Positions 21,201-33,600 of a stretch of 64,000 nucleotides of DNA are shown one piece after another; the first letter of the stretch is position 1; each line of letters starts with the position of its first letter. The stretch is taken from positions 30,805,964-30,869,963 of the forward strand of contig OX638370.1 in assembly GCA_951812925.1 (NCBI GenBank). The letters run 5' to 3'. The position numbers and the translations under genes are program-made. The notes below the pieces were generated by a model. It was given only the letters and a program-made list of their open reading frames with translations, did no database searches and was not told where the DNA came from. This DNA is from Calliopum simillimum (lineage: Eukaryota > Arthropoda > Insecta > Diptera > Lauxaniidae).

Positions 21201-21561
21201 ATATAAAGGTATTCAAAAATGCCATGTGTGGAACAGTGAGATAGCCACAGGGATAACTTCTTGTTACATAGCCAGAACAGCACAACACAATTACATGAAA
21301 GTAATTGAAAAAAACAAAAACTAATAAAAATCCCGAGAACTTCCGAAAAAACAAAAAGCCAAGGCACGGTCGAATCGCAAAAAAACCCAAAAAATGCTTG
21401 GTTTTCTATACCTTGAGTATATTTAATTTCCATATAAAATAAACAAGCACCAACCCAGCGCACTTATTTTAGTACCCTCGTATGTTCTTAAGGATCGAAG
21501 AAAATACTCGGTTTTTTTGGGAAGCAGGGAACGAATTTTTATACCCCATAACCAGGATATA

Positions 21562-22859
21562 CGAGAGGCCTAACTAAATTTCGCTTAGTAGAATTGAAAA
21601 AACTGGAAATACTGAAAAAAAATCTTAAATTTATAACTTAATTCTTCATCTGTTTGTATTTTTTCAACGTAATCGCCATTTATTTTGATACATTTTTGAA
21701 GTCTATAATCCATCTTGAAACAGAGTCTTCAAAATCGGCTTTTTCCAGATTTACAATTTCAACATTAACCGCATTTATTATCTTCTCATTGCTGCCCTCT
21801 CAAATTTTTTTTTATTTTTAAAAACAACCAAAAATCACAAGACGCTAGATCTGGGGACTAAGGTCCTGGACGAATTTCTTCGATGCCTGAATGCGCAATA
21901 AAATCGGTCGTTTTTCAGCAGTGTGCGCTAACGCAATATCGTGATGTAGAAAGTAGTGGCGTAGCTCTTTTTTTTTTGGCGTTTTCCCAATAAATTTTGG
22001 AAAACTTTTTGGTAAGCAGTTTTCAGTATACCACTTAGCAGTAACCATCTGACCATTTTTCAAAGGAACAGCAGCTACAACTTTCTCTGTGGTTGAAGTA
22101 AACTGACATCATTAATTTTGTTGCTGACTTTTGTTGCTTTGCTTTAACAGGTAGATTTGCACCTTCTGGGCTCTATACCATGGATTGTTGTTAGGTTTCA
22201 GGGTCGTTCTTGTAAAACCATGCTTCATCACCTGCTACAATATTCTTGAAAGTGTTAGACCCTCCGTTTTTGAATTTTTCAAGAAGATACTTAGCAAAAC
22301 GCAAACGTGCCTCTTTTTGAGCATCACTTAAAATTCTAGGAACCCATCGTGCAGATTTCTTCGTGTATTTAAGATCATTTTTTAATATTTGCGATACAGC
22401 CAAGGCATTCAAGCCCAGTTTCTCAGCAATGATTTCCTGGATTAATCTTGGATCTTCGTCAATTTTAGACTTCACCAGCGCTACACTTGTATAATCAGTC
22501 GAAGATTTTGGGCGGCCTTCGCGAGGTTCGTCCTCCACCCAAAAATGACCTGTCTGGAATCTTCGGAACCACTTTGAAATAGTCACAAGGGATGGCGCAT
22601 TAACTTCAAATGCTATTTTGCATTCACTAAATATTTCCACAGGCTTGGGCTTTCGTCGAAATCCACAAAGAATTGCAAGCACTGAAATATCTGCTGACAT
22701 TGTTTCACGAATTTTACTTTTTCTTCACTCCATTTGGACTGATCTTTCTGAAAATTAAATTGATATATCGTTAGACTATAACAAATAGTACACAATTTTT
22801 TGATTCACTATAAATTTATAACATGACAGCTACTAAGCGAACTTTTGTTAGGCCCTCCG
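21562..22859 (-). mobile_element. mariner-like element, 1298 bp
   Basis: TIRs cgagaggcctaactaaattt (21562) and the complement of cggagggcctaacaaaagtt (ending 22859), both continuing tcgcttagtag, flanked by TA (21560-21561, 22860-22861). Transposase remnants lie on the - strand. Confidence 0.9.
21800..22700 (-). pseudogene. mariner-like transposase, degenerate
   Basis: N-terminal piece 22700-22191 starts MSADISVLAILCGF and carries WFRRFQTGHF and DEPREGRPKSS (DNA-binding part), ARWVPRILSDAQKEARL and AGDEAWFYKNDPET (first catalytic Asp). C-terminal piece 22063-21845 carries YFLHHDIALAHTAEKRP (second Asp), then a decayed DLSPQI* where SPDLAPCDF is expected, so the third Asp is lost. A gap with a frameshift at 22063-22190 separates the pieces. 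Confidence 0.85.
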
Positions 22860-22861
22860 TA

Positions 22862-23430
22862 TTTTCTTTGTCCTTCCATTTGCAACGCAGAGGAGGAGGC
22901 GTGGCAGATATAGAAAAGTATATATCTTCTTGATCAGAGTCACCTCCTGAGTCGATATAGCCATGTCCGTCTGTATGGCTGTGTGTGGAAATAAATTTTT
23001 TGGGAAAACTAAGCAAGATAATTCAATGAAATGGTGCACAGCCTCCGTCGTCAAAGATAGCGCGGGGGATTGCAAATGAGCGAAATCGGTAAACGGACAC
23101 GCCTACCGCCCATGCAAGAAATATATTCAAAATGCAACTTTTGGAGTATTTTTCACGATAATGCAACCAAAATACACATCAATACTACGAATTGTAAGCG
23201 CAAGCTCTGAGCAAAAACTGGGTAAATTCGAACAAGAGGGAGTGGAACATCTCATATAAGCAAAAGCTTCGCTATACTGAAAGCGTTTTTTGAGATAATC
23301 AAACTTAATATTACTCAGACGCTAAGAATTTGAAATGCAAGCTTTAGGCAAAAACTGGATAAAATCGGACAAGAGGGAGTGGCACCTCCCTTATAAGCAA
23401 AATTTTCAAAATAATGCTGTGTAGGGTATT
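22862..23430. repeat. Diverged tandem repeat region around a mariner target
   Basis: Two direct units near 23165-23280 and 23300-23410 share gcaagct-t-gcaaaaactgg, then aacaagagggagtgg and cttataagcaaa. The sequence on both sides of the mariner at 21.56-22.86 kb reads continuously as the same kind of repeat, so the mariner landed in it. Confidence 0.5.
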
Positions 23431-23555
23431 TAATAATTGGTCAGGCCAAAGGTAACACTTTTACTAGTTTTCATTGCAGACAGGTATAACTACTTATTCG
23501 TTTAATATATCCTTGCTGGAACTACTCAAACCCAATCTTTACTTGTGTTAATCAT

Positions 23556-24260
23556 ATCGATACCTTAGAGCGCTATAGTCCTATCACCATTTTTCCAATT
23601 GTTGGGAAATGCAAAAAAAATATTTCAAACAGTGATTGTTTAGGATTGGCTGCTATTTTGATATAATGATATATGCAATCTTTTTACCTATAGTATATTT
23701 TAACATAATTTAATGTTTTTAATCAATTTTATTAATTTCTAACGAAATCCCAGCCAATTTATAGTATGTCATTACATTTGCCTTTATATAGAATTCCACT
23801 ACTATTGAAATAAACGACGCATTTAGTACATTTTTTGAATTTTTTCGACTTAAATGTCGTTAAAAGTCATGAAACGCGTAGAAAATACGAAAAAAACGTT
23901 TTTTTTTTTTTTTTTTTTTGAATTTTTGGTTCCGACGAACAAGAGTGGAGCCTTGGGTGTAACCAAATTTGTTCACTAAAATGTCGCAAAAAGTCAAGAA
24001 ACGCGAAGAAAACGCGAAAAAACGAAGAATTTATTTTAAAAATGTGACTTATTTGAATATTCAGCGGAGATAACACAGTAGCGCTCTTGAAAAAATTAGG
24101 ATAGGATTTTTCTTAATTATCGAATATTTTGGTGTTTAAGTGGTATTTTGACATCACACAGTTTTCCACACGGTAAAGAAGCTCACAATGATGCCATAAC
24201 TGCAAAAATCTCAAAATCGCAAAAAGTGGGGATAGGACTGTAGCGCTCTAAGGTATCGAT
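23556..24260. mobile_element. MITE, 705 bp, TIR ATCGATACCTTAGAGCGCTA
   Basis: The left end atcgataccttagagcgcta (23556) and right end tagcgctctaaggtatcgat (24241-24260) are exact 20-base inverted repeats that continue imperfectly (tagtcctatc). The interior has two related phrases (aagtcatgaaacgcg, aagtcaagaaacgcg) and a T18 tract. No transposase. Confidence 0.85.
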
Positions 24261-25600
24261 ATGCAAAAGATCAATGAACAGTACTGATAAAAAATATAGA
24301 AAACGAGTGCACAAGCAATACTTGCGAAGCAAGGAAAGCCTCTAAAGTGGGCAGTTCTTCAATGCATAGTGCTTTTTTAAAACTCCGGGAAAACTGCGAT
24401 ATACAACTCTATAGATAAATATTTGGATGAAATAACAACAAGCTTTTAATGAAACAACATTTTATGCTACACATATAGTTTTTGGAATAAGTCTATTTAT
24501 TATTCATTATTATTTTACAAGTAAAGCTAATAATTTCTGTCCTAAATTTTTCAGGGTTTTCTATATTTTATGGTTGATTCGAAATTTTTTTTTTTTCAAA
24601 AATGGTAGTTTTTTTTAATTATTTGAATTCTTTCAAATATTGTGGTATGTGCGGATGTTTCTCAAATATATATATGTACTTTTAAATATTAATCGAAAAT
24701 ATTCATTTAACACACTTCCATATATCGAAAAACCTCCACGCTTACTTTAAAACCATTGTTTTTGTAATTCTGTATTTTATTTAACATAAGATATTTTTTT
24801 AATTATATCGTATTTTAATAAAAATTCATATTTTTATATATTCTGTTTCTTAATATTTTATGTAGATGTTTTACAATTCAGTTCTTTGCGCATTTTAGTG
24901 CTTAGTTTTTACATATAAATATCCATTTTAAAAAAAATATCATATAAAAGGTTAGATTTTTTCAAGAAATGTTCAAAATTCCTTTTAAAATCAAATAAAA
25001 AAATTAAAACATTAAATAATAAGGCAAATGAACAATACACGTATTCATAGCTGAATGTTAGCAAAGTTTTCAAGTGAAAATTGTGTAAAATATTAATGCT
25101 ATTTCAAAATTATCGTCATTATATTGCCAATATCTTTAGGTTTTTTGTTTTTTTTTTTTTTTTTTCAATATATCAACATTTTTATAATCACCAATGCACA
25201 CATACACATATGGGTAATGTATGTATGTCATATATTATTTGCTAACTACGTATTCTAACCCATTAAGGTAGGAAAGTAGTAGGTACGAATACGAAATAAA
25301 ACAAAGCTGCTTTAATACGGCAATAGTAAAAATATATATTTTGTAATGTATTTTTAATAACATAATTAAGAGTTACATATGTGTATAAAATAAATGTGAG
25401 CATTTTATTAATTTCATTAATTTGCCGTCATTATAGTACAAAGAAAAATTGTAATGATTTTTGCTTTTATTATTTCTGAAAAGTGTTTAATTTCTGTAAC
25501 TCTAAACGGAAAGGAAAAAGTTTATTTTGAAAGCACAAGTTATCTCAAAAGAAAGTTTTTATTTGAATCGTTCTGTAAAAGCAACAAACTTTTCAGTCAT
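24261..25600. other. AT-rich, no gene recognised
   Basis: Long poly-T and poly-A tracts (for example 25150-25166), no open frames of interest and no repeat ends found. Confidence 0.6.
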
Positions 25601-25654
25601 CGTGTTTTTCGAGTATGAGTAGACAGATTCATCGCTAGATAAAGCGAAATCCAG

Positions 25655-26020
25655 GCGACCAAAGTCTACAAGAATGGACGAATCAGTAGAGTGTGTAAAT
25701 CATTCTTATCGTGTCGATCTGAACCTCTCTATTTTAAGCGTGCTAGTTCTTTAAATATGCGCAAAACGTCATTATACCGAATTCCGAAGAAAGACCTTAT
25801 ATTGCACCCTTACAAAATCCAAATGGTGCTAAAATTAAGGACCTAGGATTCTAATCATTTGTTCCATCCATACTGTCTTGCTTTAAGCCCTATGGACTTT
25901 TCATTATATTAAGGATAAGTCAAATTTAAAGTGTGTGTCAAAAATGCGACTTCTTTGATGCAGTTAAAAGAAAACATCTGTTGCGAAATGGTAGTCTTCT
26001 TGTTCTGCATGTCAAACCGT
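25655..26020 (+). pseudogene. Tc1/mariner-type (DD41D-like) transposase remnant
   Basis: Fragments in order: TSLYRIPKKDLILHPYKIQM near 25770-25825 (end of the DNA-binding half; compare TLWKILRKDLGLRPYKIQLV in the intact copy at 52 kb), then directly CLALSPMDFSLY near 25880-25915, the region of the third catalytic Asp, then KVCVKNATSLMQLKENI. Most of the catalytic domain is deleted. It is related to, but clearly diverged from, the intact element at 51.9-53.2 kb. Confidence 0.65.
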
Positions 26021-26155
26021 ATTTCATACATCCATTGTAAACTTTCTTTCGAGACACTTTATGTTTTAATTCAGTAAAATTACGTCATATTTTTAAAAAA
26101 AATTTTATTATTGTAATACATCAGTAAACGAATAAATAAATTGGACCAAAAAATT

Positions 26156-27411
26156 ACAGTGTAATAGTTTTTGGGACCTTTTTTTTTTGGTCTTGCGGAA
26201 GATAGGTCATTCTTACCTAATTCGGGTACGGGGAATTCAGTGGAGCTAAACGTATTGCTGGATTGGTTCATCACCCCATACAAAAAGTTCAAACCAAAAT
26301 TACGTCTAGAAAGAGGAGTTTTTCATAAAGAATCTCTTCTGATAAATCAATGATTTTTCATTAGAAGTATATTTTCCAGTCCATGATGAATTAATAGACA
26401 TTCGATTTGCTAACTTTTGAATCAATTTATTGGATATTTGTTTTACTTTAACGTTAATTTTTTCCGAATTTTCTTAAAATTTTAATTTTTGCTCATAAAG
26501 TTGTGCGTTTATTCATTAAATGTAAAAAAGAACTGTCATTTGCCATATGATTTTGTTCTCAAAAAGCTTGAAATTTTTGCAATAAAATAATAAAATTAAT
26601 AAAATTTAAATTTTTTAGTTATCGGTCCGGAAATAGCTTTTGGATGTTATTGTGAGATATCCTGTTTTTAAAGGCTTATTACTCAGGATGTGGTGGTCCA
26701 ATTAAAAGTCTTGTTAAGGGTAATTTTTGCTATCCGTAGTCATAAACAAAAATTAATTTTACTATTTGCTGTTTTTGTTATAGACCTTGTTCATAGACCT
26801 CAAAACAGTGAATTTTTTACTTTTGTGCAGGGATAACTCAGGATCCTGATGTGATAAAAAAAAAACCAAGATCATAATCGCAATAAGAAGGTTCCGATCC
26901 ATCTTAAATTGCTATAAAAACTGAGAACGGAAAACCATATTTGGACTGGACCGGGGTAGGGGCTTAAAAACATGGACCACCGCAGATCCTGGCAGCATCC
27001 ACTTTTTTGTTACTCTTAGTCAGACTTATGAGAAACTCAGCTCAGTTTTTCGTACTCATATTTTGCATACTCAAGTTCGTCTAGCGCCCACTCTATAAGA
27101 AATTTCGGAAAAATTAACGTTAAAGTTAAGAAGTATCCGATGAATTGATAAAAAATTAGCAACTTCATTGCCAATTCATACATCCTGAACAGGAAAACAT
27201 ACTTTTGATGAAAAATCATTGATTCGTCATAATTTAATAAAAGATTCTTTATGAAAAACACCACTTTCAAGACGAAATTTTGATTTGAACTTTTTGTATG
27301 GGGCGATGAACCAATCCACCAAAACGGTTAACACCACCGAATTTCCCATGCCCGAATTAGGTAAGGATGATCTATTTCCCGTCCGACCAAATTTTCAACT
27401 AATACAGTGTT
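26156..27411. mobile_element. Element with about 220-bp inverted repeats
   Basis: 26156-26370 and 27195-27411 are inverted homologues: cttacctaattcgggtacgg, ggattggttcatca-cccata, aaaaagttcaaa-caaaatt and gtttttcataaagaatct appear in matching order. The end reads ca(g/c)tgtaatag. The interior has no recognisable protein. The open frames 26080-26292, 26171-26353 and 27037-27270 are arm translations. Confidence 0.75.
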
Positions 27412-27469
27412 ATTAAATAAATAAGTAAATAAATTAATAATTCCATATATTAATTCATAAATAAATGAA

Positions 27470-27850
27470 TAAATAATGAATAAATTAATAAATGAATAAA
27501 TGAATAAATGAATAAATGAATAAATGAATAAATGAATAAATGAATAAATGAATAAATGAATAAATGAATAAATGAATAAATGAATAAATGAATAAATGAA
27601 TAAATGAATAAATGAATAAATGAATAAATGAATAAATGAATAAATGAATAAATGAATAAATGAATAAATGAATAAATGAATAAATGAATAAATGAATAAA
27701 TGAATAAATGATTAAATGAATAAATGAATAAATGAATAAATGAATAAATGAATAAATGAATAAATGAATAAATGAATAAATGAATAAATGAATAAATGAA
27801 TAAATGAATAAATGAATAAATGAATAAATGAATAAACGAATAAATGAATA
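27470..27850. repeat. 8-bp satellite (AATGAATA)n, about 45 copies
   Basis: Near-perfect tandem copies of aataaatg (equivalently aatgaata), with one attaaatg variant at about 27711 and decaying edges to about 27900. The - strand reads this as a repeating eight-residue pattern, so the 211-codon open frame over it is an artefact. Confidence 0.97.
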
Positions 27851-27954
27851 TTTGTATAAAGGAATAAATGTTTAAACGATTAAATGCATAAATAAATAAT
27901 TGAAGAAAGGAATCAAGGGAGAAAGAAATAATTGAATTAATAATAATAGTAATG

Positions 27955-28513
27955 TAGAGTAGAACGGGGCAATGTCGTGCACTCAACTTTGACATGCTCG
28001 TGAAGCCGTACATCTCAAGCGAATGCGACGAGTAAGCATCCGATCGAAAGATAATTTCGTTGGTTACATCCATGTGTAACAACATTTGTGTAGCGAGAAA
28101 TTGTGTTGGTGTAAGTGAAGAAAAAAAATGTGCACGACATTACCCCAATGGTCGTTTTAAAGGTCAACTTCGATAACTCGGTGAAGCCCAAAATTTTTTT
28201 CGAAAACCAAATACTTCTTTTCTTTGGCAGGATATTTCGTTTCAGAAAACACTTACCTGTTATATCTTCCCGCAAGTTAAATTATTTTTCTGACCCGATG
28301 AAAAAACACTTTTATCGTCCCGAATGCGTGCGTTTTGAAAAAAAGGTTACTCTGTAGAGACGAACTGGTGAAAATTGCTAGTATTATATGCATAAGCTCA
28401 GTAGGTCAGCAGGTCCCTACCTTACAAATAGTTGGTAAATCATTCAATTCTTTGGGCTAAAACAGCCAGTGCACGACATAACCCCCTGCACGATATTACC
28501 CCGTTCTACTCTA
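27955..28513. mobile_element. MITE, 559 bp, GAGTAGAACGGGG ends with repeated internal phrase
   Basis: tagagtagaacggggcaatg (27955) and the complement of tagagtagaacggggtaata (ending 28513) form TIRs with TA at both ends. The phrase gtcgtgcac next to gggg(c/t)aat recurs inverted at about 28129, 28471 and 28486. No transposase. Confidence 0.85.
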
Positions 28514-30470
28514 TAACTGAAAACCTAAATTAATATATAAGTGAATAATTGAGTAAATGAATAACTTAATGAATTAATAAAAAAAATGTATTTATAAAAA
28601 TTAAATAAATAAATAGATGATTGTTTTATTTATTTTTTAAATCTTTAATATTATAGCGATAAAAATTCAAAGCAATGCAAATGACCAGAACAAAGAATCA
28701 ATGCGAAAATGTCAGAAAGACAACAGTTTTTTAAAAGAAAAAAAAATTTCTGAAGGAAAATATGCTTTTTTAAATAAAATTTCAATAATTTAAAAACGAA
28801 TTTTTAGCGCACCATCATATCATATATTATATATCTGATGCTAATAAATCATTGCTTCAGTAAAGGCTTGGGAAAGTTATCAATTGGTATTATATAGTAG
28901 GCGAAACTAGTTCAGCCGAAGCGTTTCAAGACAAAATATTTTAAAAACGATCCGAAATTAACTAAATGGTCTTAAGTGTGGAAAAAAGTTTGAAACTTTT
29001 GCAACACAATTAAAAAAGTTTTTATTTCGAAATATCTACCCAACCACGCTTTGGATGAGCTAATTTGGCTTAAAGAAAATCAACTGAAATTTGTTTCGCA
29101 CAGATTAATAGAAATTTAGCATCTATTTTAATTTTACTTCTAGTTATTCGATTTGAGTTGATACGCCCAGATGTAGATCTATTTTAAAAAAATTTATATA
29201 TCCCATTTTATAGTACTATCGGATTTCTTTAGTAAGTCAACAATTTGAGTAGTTCTCAGTATGCAAATTTATTTCGTACTCAAATTTTTTTTTTTTTTTA
29301 ATTCCATGAAAGAAGGAAACTCTTCGATACATTAAAAAATCCAATACTAGCTCAAAAAAAAGTGAAATTAGTATGTAAAACACCATTTCCTCAAATACCA
29401 TACAAAATTTTTTTGCATTAAAACTGTGCGAAACCCAAGTGGTCGTTTATAAAAGTCGTCCGCTTTCAGGAGTGGATTTAAGATGTATGCGGTTATCCTT
29501 AAAAGCGAGTGACATATTCCATGGTGGTTGTCCCTCTTTAGGAGAGAGCGCATTGGATTCTGTGGGACATAAATTTCTTGCAATTTTTGCAGTCATCATT
29601 TATGCGCGACCCCTTATTTCTTCTTCTCCTTATTATATATTAAAAATAAAACTATATCTTCCTTAATAAAATCGGTGGTTAACAGCATAATGCAACAAAA
29701 ACACTGATCTAGAACCGAATTTGGGTATGTTCAGTTGGTAATTGTAATTAAACTTTAATAGCGCTCTTTCTTTAACTTGTGTACTATACCGCCTTTTGGG
29801 GCATAAAAGCTTCACAAATCTTCTATAATGCATAGTACACGTACTTCAACATCTCAAACTTTCCTAGACGATTCCGATAATTCTTGCTCCAACGATTTAT
29901 TCTTCGAAGGTTTTAACTAGGCCCCGTTTCTTTATTATCCACTCACTTTACAGTTCCACTCCAATGCTTAACTTAGTTCTATGCGTTAGAATTTGTGTAA
30001 TTCAGAAGAACTGCAGGCATTGCAAGCCCTACAAAAATATACATTTGATTTATTTATTGGAGCTTATCAGTTAACAATTTTTAATGAAGCTTTTCAGAGA
30101 AAGCCTTCATTTCGTTTGGAATCATGTACCTATCCAAGAAATGACTAACGCAACTAAATTGCACGTACCCGTATTTAGTAAGAACGGCCGGACTCCCGTC
30201 TGTTTAAAAAAAATTCGAAAAAGTAAGTACTTACATGCAACCGTGGACCGTATTTGAAGGTAGTAAGAAAGTCCTTAGATCATATCTACACGTATGTGGC
30301 TAACAGCACCGATAGTTAAACTAATTACTAATGAAACTAATGAACAACAGTTTCAAATTTAACAAACAAATTCCCACATTTTTTTTTTTTTTTTTCTCAA
30401 TTTAACTGTTCAACAAGCTAATTTTTGGGGACAACAACTACTTTTTTCAACTATAATTTTTTTTTTTGTA
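28514..30470. other. No gene recognised
   Basis: AT-rich intergenic DNA between a MITE and the 3' end of the transporter gene. Small frames (29368-29583, 29439-29666) overlap on opposite strands and show no family features. Confidence 0.55.
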
Positions 30471-30476
30471 TTTATT
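30471..30476 (-). terminator. Likely poly(A) signal of the transporter gene
   Basis: TTTATT on the + strand is AATAAA on the - strand, 159 bases past the stop codon at 30635. Confidence 0.5.
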
Positions 30477-30634
30477 GCTATTGTTTTATCAATTGGTGCA
30501 TGGTGTGTACTGAGTGCTCAAAAATACGTACTTTTGTTATGTAGTTTAATGAATAACCTATTATTATGAATTTCCAAAATTTCCAGCAAATAAGTTTGTT
30601 AATGTTAAACTGTTTTCGTTTCTTTTGCTTTTCT

Positions 30635-33600
30635 TTATGATGCCATAGAATTCTCTTCACTTTCATCATTTCTACCGAACAACTGTTGATTTCGATACTC
30701 CAATAATGCCCAGACCAATAGTGGTATGCAGCCCATAACCATGCATGAACCCATGCAATAAAAACAAATTTCATAACTGCCCGAAAGATCGCGTAGGTAA
30801 CCAGCTAATGGTGGTACTGAAATAGCGCCTATGCTCTGGAACATGCGAACCAAACCATAACTGGAGCTTATACGATCTGTACCAAAGATATCAGCTAAAA
30901 GCACAGGCATCAGCACATACCAGCTGCCAAGGCACAAACCATACAAAGCAGCGGAGAGTCCAAGTAAGGAGAGCGAATGCTCAGATGGTATGGTGAGTAC
31001 AGCAATACCAGCACCCAGTATGCTAAACAAAGAACGAAAGATTTGTCTTAAATACAATGCCATCGAATACAATAAGCTCCTTTTACATACCATACAACAT
31101 ATGTCTTTCTGCGATCGAATAGCTGCAAATCTGAAAGCCAACCCAAACCCAAGCGTCCAATTAAGTCAAGTACAGCGCTGACCGCAACAAGATAACCTGC
31201 CTCACTTTTGTTGTACCCTATAAAAAGTGCATGGATTAATAAATGTTGAACGCCACCAAGTTCATCTCAACTACCTACCAATAGATATAACATGCGCTGG
31301 CAAATAGTACAACATGTATGGACATCCAACAGACATAAGCGTGACCGATAAACACATCAAAATAAAGGTGGGATCTTTTAATAAACTAATATCCAAATAT
31401 AGCTCAATGCGTTCACAACATGTTCGTGGTAACTCATCGTCATCGTCTTCATCGCCAAGCTCACAATTAACAATCATTTGATCTTCTGCAGCTGCGGTTT
31501 TCTTCAAATCATTCAAATTACTAACTGGTGTTGGTATTTCCATACTTTTACTTAGACCACGTGGTGAGACAATAGCCGGTGGTGATAGTGGCTTCTCTAA
31601 ATGTGCTTGTATCTTTGAGATAATCTCATCGTTGGCGAAAACATTACGACGTCTGCGACTCCCACGATTTGAATCGGTACCGGAGTGTTTCCTATAGACC
31701 CATGTTGAGTCAGTGCTTAGATCTTCTACTGAATGCATAATACCAGAGCTGCGCACTTTTTTCATCGGTTTGATAAATGTTGTTTCTCCAATGATATCTT
31801 TAACTTCATCATCGCTTTCTTGAGCCGATGTGTGTGCTGCTGGCATTTTGTCGAAGGAGTTACCTAAGGAAAGAAGGAAAAATATTAATAAAATTATGTG
31901 TTAGAAGTATGGATAAATCTTTTCTGGCATTAGAATCATCGAGGACTTATGGTGAGCCGCCTTCCTTAGAAGTAAATGGGTAAGCTATACAGAAGTAACG
32001 AAGTTTGTGTCTTGCATGACTATTATAGTGACATGGAATATGTTCTGCTGTTTATCTTCCTCATTACAGAATCTATAGAATTCATCTTTAACTAATCCCA
32101 CTTTGGAGAGAGGTTTCCAAACTGGGCAGTGTCACGTGTGAAGTTTCTTAAGTGCGTATTTTTTTTTTTTTTTCAGCATAAGCAACTCTTTTGTTCTTTG
32201 TTTGGAAACAATAGGCTTGATAGACTTAGCTTGTCGGCTGCCCAAAGTATTGTCCCAGCATTCTTGAATTGTTTTATCTAGCCAATTGCTTAGGTTATGT
32301 TTTACAAACTCCAACCACAGAATGGAGTAGGTTCAACAAATTGTGTTGATGTTTCTATTCTATTACTGGTATCTAAATGATGTGAACTTTATTTGGTTAG
32401 GCCAGTTTGATTAGTAGTTGAAGGAATTTTAAGTTAACAGTGCCGCTTTGCTATATACGAGTAATAGAATATACAGGGTGGCTGATTCGAACTGTTACCA
32501 ACTTCAGATAGACTTATCTGACAGATGGAACATGACAGCTGTCTAAAAATTGGCATGATGTTAGTTCATTCTATTGTCAACAAGTAACCAAAAGCATTTG
32601 CGCGTCAATTTATTGAAAATAAAAAATTTTTGAAATGGAATTCAAACGTAATAGTGTGATTGCTCTTTATTTGGCTGGAAAATCGCAACCAGCAATTGTT
32701 CGTGAGCTGAAACATTTAAAAGTGAATAAAATGTTTGTGTATCGGACCATAACACGTTACAATGGTACCGGCAGCGTTGCCAAACGACATGGTGGTGGTC
32801 GGAAAATAACGGCAACATCACCAGAAATGGTTCGAAAGGTGAAGGTCAGAATTGAGCGAAATCCGAGACGCAGTGGCAGACAAATGGCTGCCGAGCTGAA
32901 AATATCGCGTGAACGAATGCAACACATATTGTCAAACAAGCTCGGACTAAAGGCCCTCAAGTTCCAAAAGGCGCATGATCTCACTCCTGCTCAAAAAAAA
33001 GTTAGGCTCGATGGAGCCAAGGAGTTGTTGCGCTTGCACGCCGTCGGAAATCTGTCACAAATTGTCTTCTCTGATGAGAAAAATTACTGTACGCCCAGGT
33101 GTATCGTGAATCAGTGTTGGAGGGTGCTTTACTACCGTGGGCACGCAAACATTTCGGTCGCAAGCCATGGACATTCCAACAAGACTCGGCACCGTCACAC
33201 AAAGCTCGTGTGAATCAAGAATGGTTAGAAAAAAACGTTCCTAGCTTCATTTCTGCTCAACAATGGCTCTCAAATTCGCCTGATGCGAATCCACTGGATT
33301 TCTCAATCTGGGGTATGTTGGACAGGAAGGTCTTGACTAAAAAATACCAGAGCGTTGATGCGCTAAAAGTGGCCCTTCAACGAGAATGGCGCAAACTTCC
33401 ACAAAATCAAATTCGTGCAGCATGCGACTCGTTCTTCGACCGTCTACGGGCCATAGTTAAGGCCAAAGGTGGCCATATCGAAAATCTCAAGTAGATTCTT
33501 AAAATTTGAACATTTCCCAACAATTATAGCGTTTGATCAATAAAATCTGTGCATGGAAACTAAAAATATAGTCTTTTGAATTGGTAATACTTCGAATCAG

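Noticed and set aside
20996..21463. 155-codon hydrophobic frame read as one membrane protein
   Set aside because: Only its end matches a known phrase, and in a decayed context; the hydrophobic part is T-rich translation without family features.
27485..27840. CRISPR array
   Set aside because: The repeats are contiguous 8-mers without spacers, in an insect nuclear genome.
27450..28085. 211-codon open frame with a repeating eight-residue pattern
   Set aside because: It is the translation of the 8-bp satellite, whose 24-bp common period with codons keeps any frame open.
30360..30470. Mitochondrial-like insertion suggested by T-rich ttggggacaacaac
   Set aside because: The stretch is too short and fits no mitochondrial gene I can recognise; it is more likely the 3' flank of the transporter gene.
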